DNA of 64,000 nt from Boletus sp. NGJ (Eukaryota; Basidiomycota; Agaricomycetes; Boletales; Boletaceae), in NCBI GenBank assembly GCA_019096195.1, contig JAGTXK010000157.1, positions 1-64,000 of the forward strand, in the 5' to 3' direction. Below are positions 46,533 to 58,399 of this stretch, in pieces. Made by a program: the position numbers and the translations under genes. Numbering within the stretch: position 1 is the stretch's first letter; every line of letters starts with the position of its first letter. The notes under the pieces were generated by a model. It did not search any database, was not told the DNA's origin, and worked only from the letters and a program-made list of their open reading frames with translations.

Positions 46533-49500
46533 ATTGAAGAATAGAAATGTTGCTCAAAAAAGTGTCCCAATGACATGTCACTTTGATATGGCTATATCTC
46601 AGTGCCATGACAACCAAATTATATGACTAAGGGCTCATCTTCAGGGCAAGGATTAGGGCTATCAATGGCCCAGCAAGGGTTAGGGCTAATACCTTTTGGT
46701 TCTTTTGCAAATGTCAAGTCTTTGCAAAATAGCCAAACATTGGGACACTTTTTTGAGCCACTGTAAGCTTCGCAATGGGAAAACCATTGTCTTCCAAGAA
46801 CATGGTAACTGGTACAATGCCCTGATTACGATGATGAAGGCAACTGTGAAAGCACTTCCAACAAAAGAACATACCTTTTTCCATGAAGTATGGTTCGAAT
46901 GCCTGATAAAAGCAGCCAAACTGCAGGATGCCAAGGTTTTAGCAAAGTGAGTTTGTTCAAGTCTCTTATTATTGTTAGAAGCAAGAGATGATCAACTCAC
47001 TCAAATGAATATTGCATGTAATAGATGAACCATTGTTGCTATTGAGAATGAGGGCAAGATGAGATCTGACAAGCAGGCATGCACCTCTGCTAGTGGGTCA
47101 TGCACAGAGCCACAGTCTGGAACGAATGCAGAATCCAAGCCCAACTTGGACTCAGAGGTTGAACTGTTGGAAGCACAAATATAGGGATCTCTACAAAAAC
47201 ATGTTAGTATTCACCTTGCAGATGACATACAACCTGCTCTAAAAGGGTGGAACAGTTCCCAGCCACAGTGACAGCTTACCTTTCAAGATTTGGAGTGGAA
47301 GCCACTGAAGAACGATGAGGACAAGGCATTGCAGTGGAGGAAGTTGGCGAAATTAGACAAAGAGATGTGGCAAGAGGTGGAGTTTAAGAAGAAAAAGAAA
47401 AAGACTGAACAAAAGGTTCACCAATGTGAACTTGCTGCTAAATGACAGCAATGATGGCGTGATCGTCAGCATGCACTGACTACTGATAATGGCAAGGATT
47501 GTCATCGTTCTATTAATAATGTCAGTATCTTTACAATACAAACAGATAGAATTCAACAAAGTCACTATTGTAGGTATTAAAGAACTTGCCTGCAGATCCC
47601 AAGACAAATGAGCTCGATGTGGCTGCAATATCACGTTCAGGCCATGAGTGGAAGGAGCAGCAGAGTGGGAAACATGGAGGTACAAAACAAGAGTGTCACA
47701 AATGTACAAACTGGTACCATCCATTTCTCTGGGTACACATTGATCAAGTGGCCAAGATCCACGACTGGTCACCACAGACAATGATCAAGACACTTCAAAA
47801 AGAATAGCCCAAGCTGTTTTCCTGCCTGCACAAGGGAACCATTTCCAAATGGATCGGCAAAACCAAGCACCAGTGGTCAGCAGCAACACTCAACAATATT
47901 CAGAATGGGCACACTCTTTCTAAGTCTGGACAGTCTGGTATTCTTTGTCATTATCCCCAAATTAAAGAAGAAATTGTTGATAAACTCGAATCTTTGCACA
48001 CATCTGGCCTTTCAATCAACATTGTTGTGGCAAGATCCATCATGCTGGTGGTGATTCAGAACTGTGCTCCCAATTTGCTGACAACATCAAATGTTCTGAG
48101 ATTAGTTCAATCTTGTTTGCTTGTTCTCTATATGCTAACACTAAGATAGAAATTTGTTTGGTCCTTCTTTGATAGCATTCTTGACTGGTCTGCACACAAA
48201 GGGACATGCACAGCCACAAAGCTCCCAGCCAATGCAGAGGATAAGTGCAAGGAAGCCTTCTTTAGACTTGTCTACATAATGAAGTGGCATTGCATGCCAC
48301 CAAAGGTATTTACATATGGCATTGTATGTTACATTGTGACTGACTTTTCCAAAATGAATCAATGATAGCTTGTTGTTGTATTTGACCAAATTGGCTCCTA
48401 CATTCTCCCAAACAATGGCACAACTTTTGCAGAGCGCAGGTCACGACAAGTGGACATCGTCGCCAAGGACAAAAAGAAGGCATTCATGTTACTTGTTGCA
48501 AGTACACCTGATGGTACCTTTTTACCCTTCCAATAGGTTTGGGCCAGAGCTTCTGCACAGTCCCTTCTATCAGCAAAAGCATGTGGCATGGCTGAAGCAT
48601 GCACAAATGGTTTCGACTTTACATTCATGAAAAGCAATAAAAAAGGAAGTCATTTCAGCATACTCAAGACAATGAAAGAAGTATTTTACAATTGCTATTA
48701 CATGTGTTGAGATACTGACAACAATATACAGTGGGTCAAACATATTTTCAAGCCTTATTGCTGCTAGGTCATCAAGTCCAATTCCGATCTCAACAATGAC
48801 CAATATGCCATCATTTATCTCAACTGCTATCCTGTTCATACCAGTCAAGAGTTTCATTCTTATATTCTCCAGGACTTCCCACATGTCATCCTGTGTTTCA
48901 TTCCAGCTGGTTGTAAGTGTCACAGGCTTATGGTGGCTGCTGGTACTGATCACTTAACATTTTGCCTTGCTTTCAATCAGGCATAGGCATCTTTCAGCCT
49001 GCTGACATGGGTCTGAATCAGGTCATCAAACACCGCCTCAAACAACACCAGACCCAGTACCTTGTGGATTCACACCAGCAGCAGATGAAGAGTGGGCTGA
49101 CTGCTGACCAGGTCAAGTTCACAATGTCACTTCCTGTCCTACAGGATATGTCGGTCACAGGTATCCTAAGCGTCTATGAGATCATGACTGGGCCATTCGG
49201 GCGCAAACTAGTTAAAAAGGTGTGTCATTTTTTTTTTCTTACACTAATCTTAATAATTCTTTACAGTCTTGGGCTCGCTGCCAGGTCAAGGAGTGGAATC
49301 TATCTGCAGACTGTCTTACAAGTAGACAAGCACAGACAGGTCTCATTGATTACCTTCACACCCACTCGACACTCCACAAAAAGATCGAAGATCGGATGGG
49401 TGTTGTCCATGGACTCGACGGACTCGACTCAGCGGACTTGGAGGGTATCTCTCATCATGGTGACACTGAATTGGACTATGTCACTGTTGATGCTGACGAC

Positions 49501-49892
49501 GACACCAATGTTCCATCAAGTGCAGTAATTCATGTAACGCTCTTGGCCTAGCTATGGCTGAGATGCCTACTGTGGTAGACAATGTCTCATACTGTGTTGA
49601 GGGCATAGAAAAGGGTCCTGGCAACTCATTGGTGGCTGCAGGGGAGTACGAAGACATTTGGGCTTTTATTAACTTCAACGAATGCTTGCAGCTACTTTTT
49701 TTTAGCCCATGTGCTTGTTAGTAGTGACTGAACCTGCCGTTATGTGTTATGTTGCTACCAGTAGCAACCAAATTGAACAAGTCACGTTATGCCTGAAATT
49801 TTAGCAACTAGTACACCAATATGCGTTATTTTTAGCGATGCAACCACCTAGCGTTACACGTTATGGTTGCTTCCATACAGACAGATACAGTA

Positions 49893-50804
49893 TAAACACC
49901 ACATTTGTCATAATCTCAACAATTATTATTAGTTGAAAGGTAATTATATATATATGATATAAATAGGTCAAATGACATTGATAATGGCTACAAAAATTAT
50001 ACTGAATTGTCTTTAAAGCCAGTTCATGGTGTAAATTATAATTCATTAACATCATTTGAGTTGATTATTTAGTCATATAATCTCCCTACTATGTTCTTGT
50101 CTTTATCCATGCTATACTATTTGATAGTGATATAATATTGCAATACAATCCAATACAATTCTCTGGAAGATTGATAGTATGCCTTAAAAATTATTCTCAA
50201 GTTTGCAAATGCAATGTTTAATTCCATTCATTAATCATAATATAAAGGTAATCATAATAATTTATCAATTTTATTTACAATATGACTCTTTATAAGTAAA
50301 CTACCATTGTATACTACTATTGTAACTACTCAAAACTGAAAAAAGCGAAAAAAAAGACTTATGAGTGACCTCACACAAGTACAAACATACCTGATTGTAA
50401 ATGAACACCAGAAACTAGAGTGACTCTTGCTCTGAGATGAACTCAAGAGACAAGAGTGAAGAAAGTTGAAAAAAAAGTGAGTGAGTTTATATAATATGTA
50501 CTGTACAGTACCTACAAATCTTTTCCCATACCTTCAACTACCTTGGAGTGTTTGAAAGATATACATGATAAAGGTAGTATAATAAGTAAAGACAGAATAT
50601 CATTGAATGTCAATGAATATAATTATAAATACAGTCAGATAAGATCTTATCAGATATAATATTAATGCTACTGGTATTATAAACTGTTGTTATTTATTTG
50701 TTACAATGATAAGACATTGGAATAGCAATGGCATTTCTAATAATATTTACCAGATGTGACATCCATATAGCATTTCAATACAATTCTCCAAGTCAATTAG
50801 ATTA
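49893..50804. other. AT-rich non-coding gap
   Basis: Very AT-rich sequence with TATATATATATGATATAA-like runs and no reading frame of interest on either strand. It lies between the pogo-like element and Tc1-like copy D. Confidence 0.7.
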
Positions 50805-51518
50805 CAGTGGCTCAAAAAACTGTCCGCATGTTTGGTCATTTTTCACTAAACACGTTATTCCCCAATAACCCCTAATCCTTACCCTAACATATAGGTGTAT
50901 GAAATAAAGCACTGACCCTTGGCTTTCTATCCATTAAGGTTTTAAGACATATGAATAAGAATTGATGAACTGGCAGCCATTTCAAAACAATGACTCATTC
51001 AGATAGTTTTTTGACTCTAAATTTATCTAGGTATCTAGTACATGGTATGAGCTCCTTTGGCCTTGATAACTGCTTCAATCCTTCTAGGCATACTTTCTAT
51101 CCATTTCTGACACTGTTCCTCATCAATCTTTCCCCACTGCTCCACTACTCTTTCCCACAATTGATGAACACCTATAGGAGCATTTCCATAACCTGAGAGG
51201 CATCTCTTGAGGTGATTCCAAGTATGTTCAATGGGATTAAGGTCTGGAGATTGTGCAGGCCAGTCCAGAAGCTTGATTCCTTGCTCTTCAAACCATCTTT
51301 GGGCTCTTTTAGAGGTATGCTTGGGATCATTATCTTATTGAAAGATAATGTCATCTTCTGGAATTCTAGATTCCTCCATGCTTTGCAGCAACCCCTGCTC
51401 CAATATGGCCACATACTGTTCAGCATCCATTCTCCCCTCCACCTCACTCAAAATCCCCACTCCATTCCACCCTATGCAGCCCCATACCATCAGTGAACCT
51501 CCTTCAAACTTGACTGTG

Positions 51519-52608
51519 TGAAACGATCACTGATTATACCACCTACTTATCAGCACCCCTACCTACACTTTCGTACCACCTGCAGACGATACATTCGCCT
51601 ACTCTCACCCAAACTCCATCCTAGCCTTACCCTGCATACACCTAGAGTAGTCACTCACTGTACCCTCCCCCATACGGTACACCATACCATCGACCACACC
51701 CATGTATGCTTTCACTAGCCATACCCTTGTCGTACCCATTACACTACGACACCAAGTAGCCTCATGGCTAAACCCCGGCCTCACAGCCACAAGCACAGGC
51801 CCGCACGCCTCTAAACTATGCCACACCCCCATGGACCTACCTGATGCAGTGCTCGGTAGCCACACTGTGCACCATGATGCCCCGTACGATGACAATAACC
51901 CCTTTGTCACATATGCGCTTGTTACACGCACGTCACCCCATAGACAGTACCTGACGCAGAGCTCGGTACACTACACAAGTACTAATCAGGAGCCCGCCTC
52001 CAGATCCTCAAATCCCCCGCTTAATCCCCGATCCCTGGCCCACACCGTAGATCATCCCTCGCACTGCCAAGTACTAATCAAGCCCACGCTAGATTAACCC
52101 AAGTACTGATCAGGGGAACGTCAGATCACAACCCCTAGACATAGACAAGACCCAATCCATCACCCAATACGATCTCGTCTCGATACCAGATCCAACGATC
52201 ACCCCATGCGATGCCTTATGCATCATCCTTTCATTTCCTCTTTCGTTTCTCACTTCCATTCCTATCTATTAGTTCCCCCTTAGACATATCACATGTAGCC
52301 ACGCCTAGAGCGTTCTGGACTACATTTCACTTACATGCACATACCACACGCATCTCATTCCACCGTTTCTCTCTTTCGCCATTGGACACTAACATTTCCT
52401 CATTCCTGTGATGTCATACCCAGTACCCACGACATCATAGCATAGCACGGTCCGTGCACCACTATTGGTAGTATATAAGTAGCCGGCAGAGTACCATGTT
52501 TCGCTTAGTCTTGAAATTGCCTTTCTCTCTGTTGCATATTGCTTTAGTTAGCAATGCTTCAGATATCAGGTTTAGGTTCTTTCTTTCGTCCATTGCAAGC
52601 TCCTTTCA
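51519..52608 (+). repeat. Solo LTR of an LTR retrotransposon
   Basis: The 1,090-bp sequence begins TGAAACGATC and ends CTCCTTTCA. It is flanked by the 5-bp duplication CTGTG (51514-51518 and 52609-52613) and inserted in the Tc1-like transposase gene. The internal region has been lost, as is usual after recombination between two LTRs. The superfamily is not certain. The higher CpG content than its surroundings suggests it is relatively young. Confidence 0.85.
52472..52479 (+). promoter_or_regulatory. TATA box in the solo LTR
   Basis: TATATAAG, preceded by CTATTGGTA (a CCAAT-like word on the other strand), lies about 130 bases before the LTR end. This fits an LTR promoter and gives the orientation. 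Confidence 0.55.
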
Positions 52609-53328
52609 CTGTGCCTTGGACCTCTCTAGCAATTAGCCCCTCTCCTTTCTTTTTTCACATATACTCTTGCCCATCTGACCCAATCCTATTGATCTTGGTC
52701 TCATCTGACCATATAACTCTCTTCCAGTCCTCCACAGTCCAATGCTGGTACTTGAGAGCAAAGGCTAATCTTCTTTTCTATGTGACCACTAGAAAGCAGT
52801 GGCTTTTTCTTCTTTACCACAGCCTTTAAGGAGGCTTCCTTGAGAGTATTTCTAACAGTCTGAGGACAGACAGGGGTATCAATAATGGTATTGATGTATT
52901 GGGCAGCATGAACAGCATTCCTGGCCTTGCCAGTAATAATTTGCTGGACAATAGCTCTTTTGTTGGTAGAGGTAAGCTTGGAAGGCCAGCTACCAAGAAG
53001 CCTAGTCTTCTCTGGCTGGAGTTCCTGAAGCACTTGGCATACTGTAGACTTCCCTAGGCCAGTTTGGGCAGAGATTTTCTGCTAGGGTCCAATATATGTA
53101 ATCAAAACTTAGAGTCAAAAAACTGTCTGAATGAGTCATTGTTTTGAAATGGCTGCCAGTTCATCAATTCTTATTCATATGTCTTAAAACCTTAATGGAT
53201 AGAAAGCCAAGGGTCAGTGCTTTATTTCATACACCTATATGTTAGGGTAAGGGTTAGGGGTTATTGGGGAATAACGCATGTTTAGTGAAAAATGACCAAA
53301 CATGCGGATAGTTTTTTGAGCCACTGTA

Positions 53329-54099
53329 GATGTAACTATAGTATAGAAAGTAATAATCATGAAGTAAAATGGTGAAAGTGTTGTGTATTGGTGGGTGGTC
53401 TGACTTGGTGGTAAGTGGCCGAGTCACCATAGTTTGAATCTGCTTGTTGGTTACTATTGTTTGTTTCACCATGATCTTCCCACATTCCACAACAACACTT
53501 GAGGCTTGTTTCCTGCCTTCACCGACCTCGCCAATGCTCACTCGGGACCTCAAGCTTGGTCCCCGCCTTCACTGATCCCAGGCTCCACCGCCGTGTTAAG
53601 ACCTTGTCCTGACAAAGACCCCTCCCTCCCACAGCCCAGGCTCCTCCTGAGTTGGCTGTGTGCCGCTCAAACTTTTCTCTTGCAGTCAGACTTCGTGTCG
53701 CACAGAGACCACTTTTGGACTTTGTGTCCATCGAGTCACCCTGACGCCACCTCGTATTGCGCGTCTGTGGGGTTGAAGATTCATTGAAGTGTTTCACCCC
53801 TTTTTTATTCATATTGAACGACCAAGGGATCTCCAGTTTACAAAGAAGTATGTACCCCTGTTCATATATCGAAAGGGTACTAATCACAATCCTATGGTAA
53901 GCTGCAATAGTTATACTGATCATGGCCACTGCTGTGTCCAGATACACCCCTCAAACCCAGGCTGACGATGGTAAGTCTTGTCGAACTGTCTCTGTAGTAC
54001 TAAGCTCACTTGGCACACAAGCTACTTTCAACTGCCTTGATGCCAAATCTATCGCTTGCAACAGCAATGGCATGATCGTTTACACCTCTCCGAACATGT
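53329..54099. other. Gap with no supported gene
   Basis: Contains direct repeats of TGAGGCTTG/CTCAAGCTTGG and CCTGCCTTCAC near 53495-53575. A frame at 53922-54212 (MATAVSRYTPQTQADDGKSC) may be the first exon of the gene that follows, with a GTAAGTC donor-like word at 53971. Confidence 0.4.
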
Positions 54100-56040
54100 C
54101 TTTCATCCCCAAACCCTATGATGGTGACAAAAAATTGCATGCTCATGTGGATGGGCAGTTTGGGCCCCATCGATTGTTTCCAGTTGCCTCAAGTCCATTG
54201 CAAGGAATATGAATATGCCGTCTGCATACCTCAAAGTGAATGTCACCCTTCCCCCAACCCGCTCTCCTGGGCCTGGTATCATCCTTCCCTTGAAGATTTC
54301 GAGACCCTCCACCACACTGCCTTCCTTGTTGGCCGATTGAACCAGGACAAAGCAGTGGGTGTTGCCTCGTTGCACCAGATCACCATCATACAGTACAACG
54401 ACTGGAAAAAAACACGTGGGGACAAGAAGGACATCATCGGTCAGCTTTTCACAGCTTTCAACCATGATCTCATGCTCCTCTTCAACCACCGTCTCACATT
54501 CCACGATATCGTCATATTCATGGCTCAAATTCAACATTGTTTTTTGGACATCATGGCATCTCTCGATTACATCCACTATGTCCTCCCTGTCTCCCACCCT
54601 CCTTCCGCCCCTCCCCTCAGTCTGCTCTGATTGGATGGGCTGTTTTACTGCAGACACCAGAGTCTGCAACAAGCTATTCCGTGTGGGTGTGCCAGTATGG
54701 CTAATCTGGCACAAAGTCACCATCACTCCCCAGACTATAATTGAGAAATTGGTGAGGTACACATTTTCCTGACCACATCATCCACAGCATGTACTCCGAA
54801 GGCGGGAAACCCACCCATCCTTTCAACTGCCTTTATCGCGGTCCCAGCAGTTTACCTCGTCATATCCACACCCGCCGCCCCTACACAGCTACGATCGAGT
54901 CCAGTGTCTCCGTCTCTCAACCTTCGTCTTCCCAGATCCACACGTTTCCAGCCATGTAGGCAGTGCACCCACTCAAGCGCAGACAAGAAGAGCTGCACAA
55001 AAGGAGCACGCTTGTCCCAAGCCTCACAAGCCAAGTAAGTGAGTCTGTGATGCATCACACGTCAGGTGATGACTGACATACCGTGGAGATGGTAACACTG
55101 GGGGCCGCAACAAATGGAAAGAGTTACGCATGCCTGACATGCCAGAGCCTTTCACAGCTTGGGGAGAATGCCATAAAGCATATGGATAAAGACCCGTCCA
55201 GGGTGAAGAAGGGCATCGTGGACCAGGCCTATTGTGTCCCAGAACCAGCCATGCTCATCTCAGGACAGACTCCCGAATGCTGCCAACTATTTATGACAAA
55301 CTGGTTGACAATTCGCCTGCTCTGAATCAGTCGCCTCGACCACGACCCTCCTGCTCGATTTCCTGTCCCCCAGCTGTGGAGGGAGGTACTCCATAAAGCA
55401 CCATCCAAGGATGAACTTGCTGCTGCACCCGAAAGCAGTATGGGTAACAAAACTGCCAAGGGTCACAAGATGGCCATGCTGGAGATCTTCAGCAATGTCG
55501 TGGTGGCCATGGTGCAGGGCTCCACTTTCGCGCCCTCAGAAAACTATGGAATGGCGTGGCAAGTATATTCCGATCACATCCCTTACCAATCCTCCACCCC
55601 ACCTCATCAGAGCAATCTTGTGGGAGATTTACGAGATTGACTGGCGCTACGAGTTGTGCGCCATCAACCAAGCCCTTCACCCTTGTTTGTGGGCAGAACA
55701 TCACACTGAATGTCGCAGCTTCATACATGCCATCTTCCCTGGCAGTTGAGGTCTGGTGTTGTGGTCTGAGCCTTTGCCATTCAAGCATGGGGATCTCAGG
55801 CTGATGGACTCCTTTGCTGACAACGTCCATGTCCTGTGCAGTTTCTGTATGCTTCTCTCCACCTGGCCTGGCGCCCACCCATCGTTTGTGTGTATTCCTT
55901 CTTTTAATGAACAGTCCAAGCAAGCACAGGCCTTTGAGATCATGAGTCGGGCTTGCCAATTCTATGTACAGACTTTCTTTGATCATTTTGGCAGTCCCCC
56001 TCTACTCCCCCATCACTTTCCCCTTGAGTACTATGAATAG
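54100..56040 (+). pseudogene. Multicopy Agaricomycete protein of unknown function, decayed
   Basis: Plus-strand pieces form one protein across frames. LDYIHYVLPVSH and WMGCFTADTRVCNKLFRVGVPVWLIWHK are at 54550-54720, FNCLYRGPSSLPRHIHTRRPY is at 54820-54885, and YCVPEPAMLISGQTPECCQLFMTNWLTIR is at 55230-55320. WRGKYIPITSLTNPPPHLIRAILWEIYEIDWRYELCAINQAL is at 55545-55680, GLVLWSEPLPF near 55750, and the C-terminal ACQFYVQTFFDHFGSPPLLPHHFPLEYYE ends at 56040. I recall this pattern from large families of hypothetical proteins in mushrooms, with no known function. Introns may explain some frame changes, but stops such as the one after FPGS at 55749 suggest decay. CpG content is moderate. Confidence 0.55.
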
Positions 56041-56646
56041 TGTTGGTTCCCTTTCTGGCTGCTGTCCCCACTCCCCCCTTCCAACTATTGTATATGTATG
56101 AATCGAATAATGTCTTTTGTGTGTGGAATTTAGGGCCCTCTGCCTTTACTTCACGATGCAATACAGCCGGCAGCTCTTATGATTTCTATGACCCACATTG
56201 GTGACCGGTCGTGTTCCCCAGCTCTTTCTAACTCTTCACTTACAGATCTGCCTCATTTGGTGTCCTATTTCTGTTATGTCACTCTAGGTATGTAATTATA
56301 TTCCAGGTTGTTCTGATACCTCAATCGTGTAGAGGCAGAAGAGCTTGATTCTTTGAGTGGAGTGGTCCTGAACAACAAGGAAGTTAATGAACAGGATAAG
56401 GTTGAGGTTGAGGATGGAGACAAGGATGAGGCTAGTGATGCCAGCGACGACAGCAGGAGCGACTCTGATGACAATGACTCTGACACTCATTTCCAGCACG
56501 ACCTACTTTACATCCGACTAGCTTACATGTTCTCAGAGGATTCAAACTATAGTGGTAAAATTTATTTATATTACCTACTAAAATAAGCATTGCACACATG
56601 CCTGCAAGACATGCAGGAGTGCAATGTCAACATTTCAGAAGGGTTT
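56041..56646 (+). other. Short acidic frame and non-coding sequence
   Basis: 56353-56586 encodes a very acidic stretch (DKVEVEDGDKDEASDASDDSRSDSDDNDSD). It may be an exon of a disordered protein or chance. No other gene is seen. Confidence 0.25.
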
Positions 56647-56888
56647 CATCAGTAACATTACATGCATCTTAATCTGTCTTATTCAGCTTATTGACTTGCA
56701 CAACATTTCCAAATCTGACACAGAAGCAAATTCTAAGCTTCATTTTGTTGAAAAGTAAAATAGTTTGATTGTAGTTGATGTTTCTGATGTTCTGGAACAC
56801 ATGATCATGGTATTGAATATATTTTGCAATTTGACAAGCAGAATTAGCTAAAATAAGCCACATTAAGACATGTGTAATTTTACTCATG
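56647..56888. mobile_element. MITE-like element, copy 2
   Basis: 242-bp copy of 36876-37114 with ends CATCAGTAACATTACA and TGTAATTTTACTCATG. TTT flanks both sides and may be a 3-bp target duplication. From 56889 to 57137 no gene is seen. Confidence 0.8.
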
Positions 56889-58399
56889 TTTGCAATTCAC
56901 CCACCATATTGTCTAATGTTATCAAGATTGAGGTTGGTGAACAAGTGTTGTATCAGAGCCTCACCATATTATACACTTTGTGTCAATGTTATCTGCCTGT
57001 CATTATTTGCTTATCGTAGTAAGAAGGTCTTACAAGCACTTATATGGCCTTGCTCAGGTGCCCATTGTTGTGTGACATGGATCACGTTCAACTTATCACA
57101 AAAGCAGATATCAGGCTAGGGTGGTTGTCGTGATGGTGACCGTGTCGAAGATCTGGTGGCGGATAAGTATCTGACCGACGCTATCATTCTCGAGCGGGAC
57201 TCGCTACTTGGTTTGATCCAGTGGACACCTTTCACGGACGACACAACATCGTTAACCACTGTCTGGCCAACGGTGGGGATAGTTACATAGTACTCTTCGG
57301 GGTGCGTGGTCTGGTCTCCTTGTTCATGTTGATCTGCTCACGGTGTTCTCCTCCGCCCGAGCGCGGGGTGATGGTCTCACAAGTCCGACGACTCCAATTG
57401 CGAGGTTCTTCAACTTGCGAAGCGAAGCCAAAGGGGGTGGAAATAGTTTGGTAGTTGGAAAGAGTAAAATGTACATATCCTTTGACTTAGAACGTCGGAA
57501 ACCTGGGTCATCACACCGGATGAGCGAATCATGTGACAGGAATGCACCTTGTTCGCGGGAAGAACGAACTCACACAAATGATGGTGAGCTGGCACGGGCT
57601 CACAAATGTACTGGTCAGTGATATCGTCACCAGAGCGGGAGATGAATATGATGATGGGGATCGTGTCGTGTCAGCGCACTGGATCATCTACTAGCGAGTT
57701 CCTAAGGCGCGGTGGTGAACATGAACGACATCGAAGCAGGGGGGCAACGGCCGTGAACATACATCCTCGTCGAATTTGCCAGCTGTAAGACCTGTCCTCC
57801 AATCCCAACCTCTGCGTGCATACTCATATGACGCATCACGAACTCAAAGAACTGCATGGTCGATATGGACATACCATACTCACGATTCATCGTAGTATTT
57901 ACATGTATTGCATTGAATCACCTAGATCAATGCATCCCATCTTGTGTGGTTGAGCGACAACACAACATCCACGTAGGAAACGAGACCGAAAAAGTGGAGA
58001 TGCCCGTTTGTTGTTGATGCTGATCGACCGTAAGTCTAACAATGGAAGCGAAACCAACGTGTCGCGCACCGTTAGGTGGACTCCCCTGACCGAGGGTTGC
58101 GATGGATCAGTTGCTTGTTGCACCTAATAAGACGTGAGCTGGCGTGACGAGGCCCACCATCGGCAAGAGACGCACTGGGTCTGGTTCCTTTGTATCCGCG
58201 GCACCGTGCCCTGCACTACGAGATTCATCTTTGTTGGGATGTTTCGTCTTGCTGCGTGATTTGTTCCGACTCTGTGTCGTGTGATGGATCCCTCGCATAC
58301 AAATCCGAGGAATGACGAACCGTTGGCAGTTTAATGATTTTGTTACGCGCCGCCTTATAAGATATGCTCGGCACCGCATTCGATGGACCATCAAGGAAA

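Larger units (their letters stand above)
45165..46763 (+). mobile_element. Tc1-like DNA transposon, copy B, looks intact
   Basis: The 1,599-bp element has terminal inverted repeats of about 210 bp (45165-45374 and 46553-46763), TA on both sides (45163-45164, 46764-46765) and one complete transposase gene. Outer sites CTCAAAAAAGTGTCCCAATG recur inverted at the inner end of each terminal repeat (CATTGGGACACTTATTTGA on the left). It is inserted in the transposase gene of the pogo-like element, so it is younger than that element. Confidence 0.95.
44973..49690 (+). pseudogene. Pogo-like transposase (DDE_1 superfamily), decayed and interrupted
   Basis: The N-terminal part at 45023-45164 (NTLPLDPDESNYHFGLDMDAVNDEGVWYAFN) breaks at the Tc1-like element and resumes at 46766 (KLRNGKTIVFQEHGNWYNALITMMKATV). 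The DNA-binding part is at 47586-48120. The catalytic part has FDQIGSYILPNN at about 48380 (first Asp), YLNCYPVHTS near 48820 (Asn where the family has Asp) and FQPADMGLNQVIKHRLKQ near 48990 (third Asp). Introns are visible at about 48912-48978 and 49219-49266. The C-terminus GPGNSLVAAGEYEDIWAFINF ends near 49690 after a frameshift at about 49530. Loss of the second catalytic Asp, stops, and the insertion make it inactive. Confidence 0.82.
43334..49890 (+). mobile_element. Pogo-like (DDE_1/CENP-B-type) DNA transposon, interrupted
   Basis: The ends are CTGTACCTGTCTGTATGG (left) and CCATACAGACAGATACAG (right), inverted copies. TA follows the right end (49891-49892), and GA stands where a left TA is expected (43332-43333). 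Subterminal regions hold repeated motifs like GTTGCTA, TAGCAAC and CGTTATG at 43390-43430 and 49735-49870, also found in the related element at 60499. The plus-strand transposase gene fills the right part. A Tc1-like element (45165-46763) lies inside it. Without that insertion the element is about 4.96 kb. Confidence 0.85.
51050..53070 (-). pseudogene. Tc1-like transposase, copy D, decayed
   Basis: The N-terminal half lies at 52660-53033 (KLTSTNKRAIVQQIITGKARNAVHAAQYINTI, TPVCPQTVRNTLKEASLKAVVKKKKPLL). The catalytic half lies left of the solo LTR at about 51050-51500 (GCCKAW, MTLSFNKIMIPS in one frame; [11 protein letters not shown] and PDLNPIEHT in another). The usual Asp, Asp and Glu surroundings are recognisable but the frame changes repeatedly, and the start region is poor. 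It is a relic of the same protein type as 45516-46532. Confidence 0.8.
50805..53326 (-). mobile_element. Tc1-like DNA transposon, copy D, carrying a solo LTR
   Basis: Terminal inverted repeats of about 215 bp (50805-51019 and 53111-53326) are flanked by TA (50803-50804, 53327-53328). The outer site CTCAAAAAACTGTC recurs inverted at the inner end as GATAGTTTTTTGACTC. The minus-strand transposase gene is interrupted by a 1,090-bp solo LTR plus a 5-bp duplication. Without it the element is about 1.43 kb, shorter than copy B, so some sequence is also missing. It is a separate subfamily from copies A, B and C. Confidence 0.92.

Noticed and set aside
50870-50895. Telomere-like words (CCCTAA/TTAGGG) in the Tc1-like terminal repeats, also near 53245, 45242 and 46675
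   Set aside because: They are short, irregular and located inside transposon ends shared between copies, so they are part of the elements and not an internal telomere.
53519-53947. 142-codon minus-strand frame
   Set aside because: Low-complexity local repeats and no family features. The neighbouring gene is on the plus strand.
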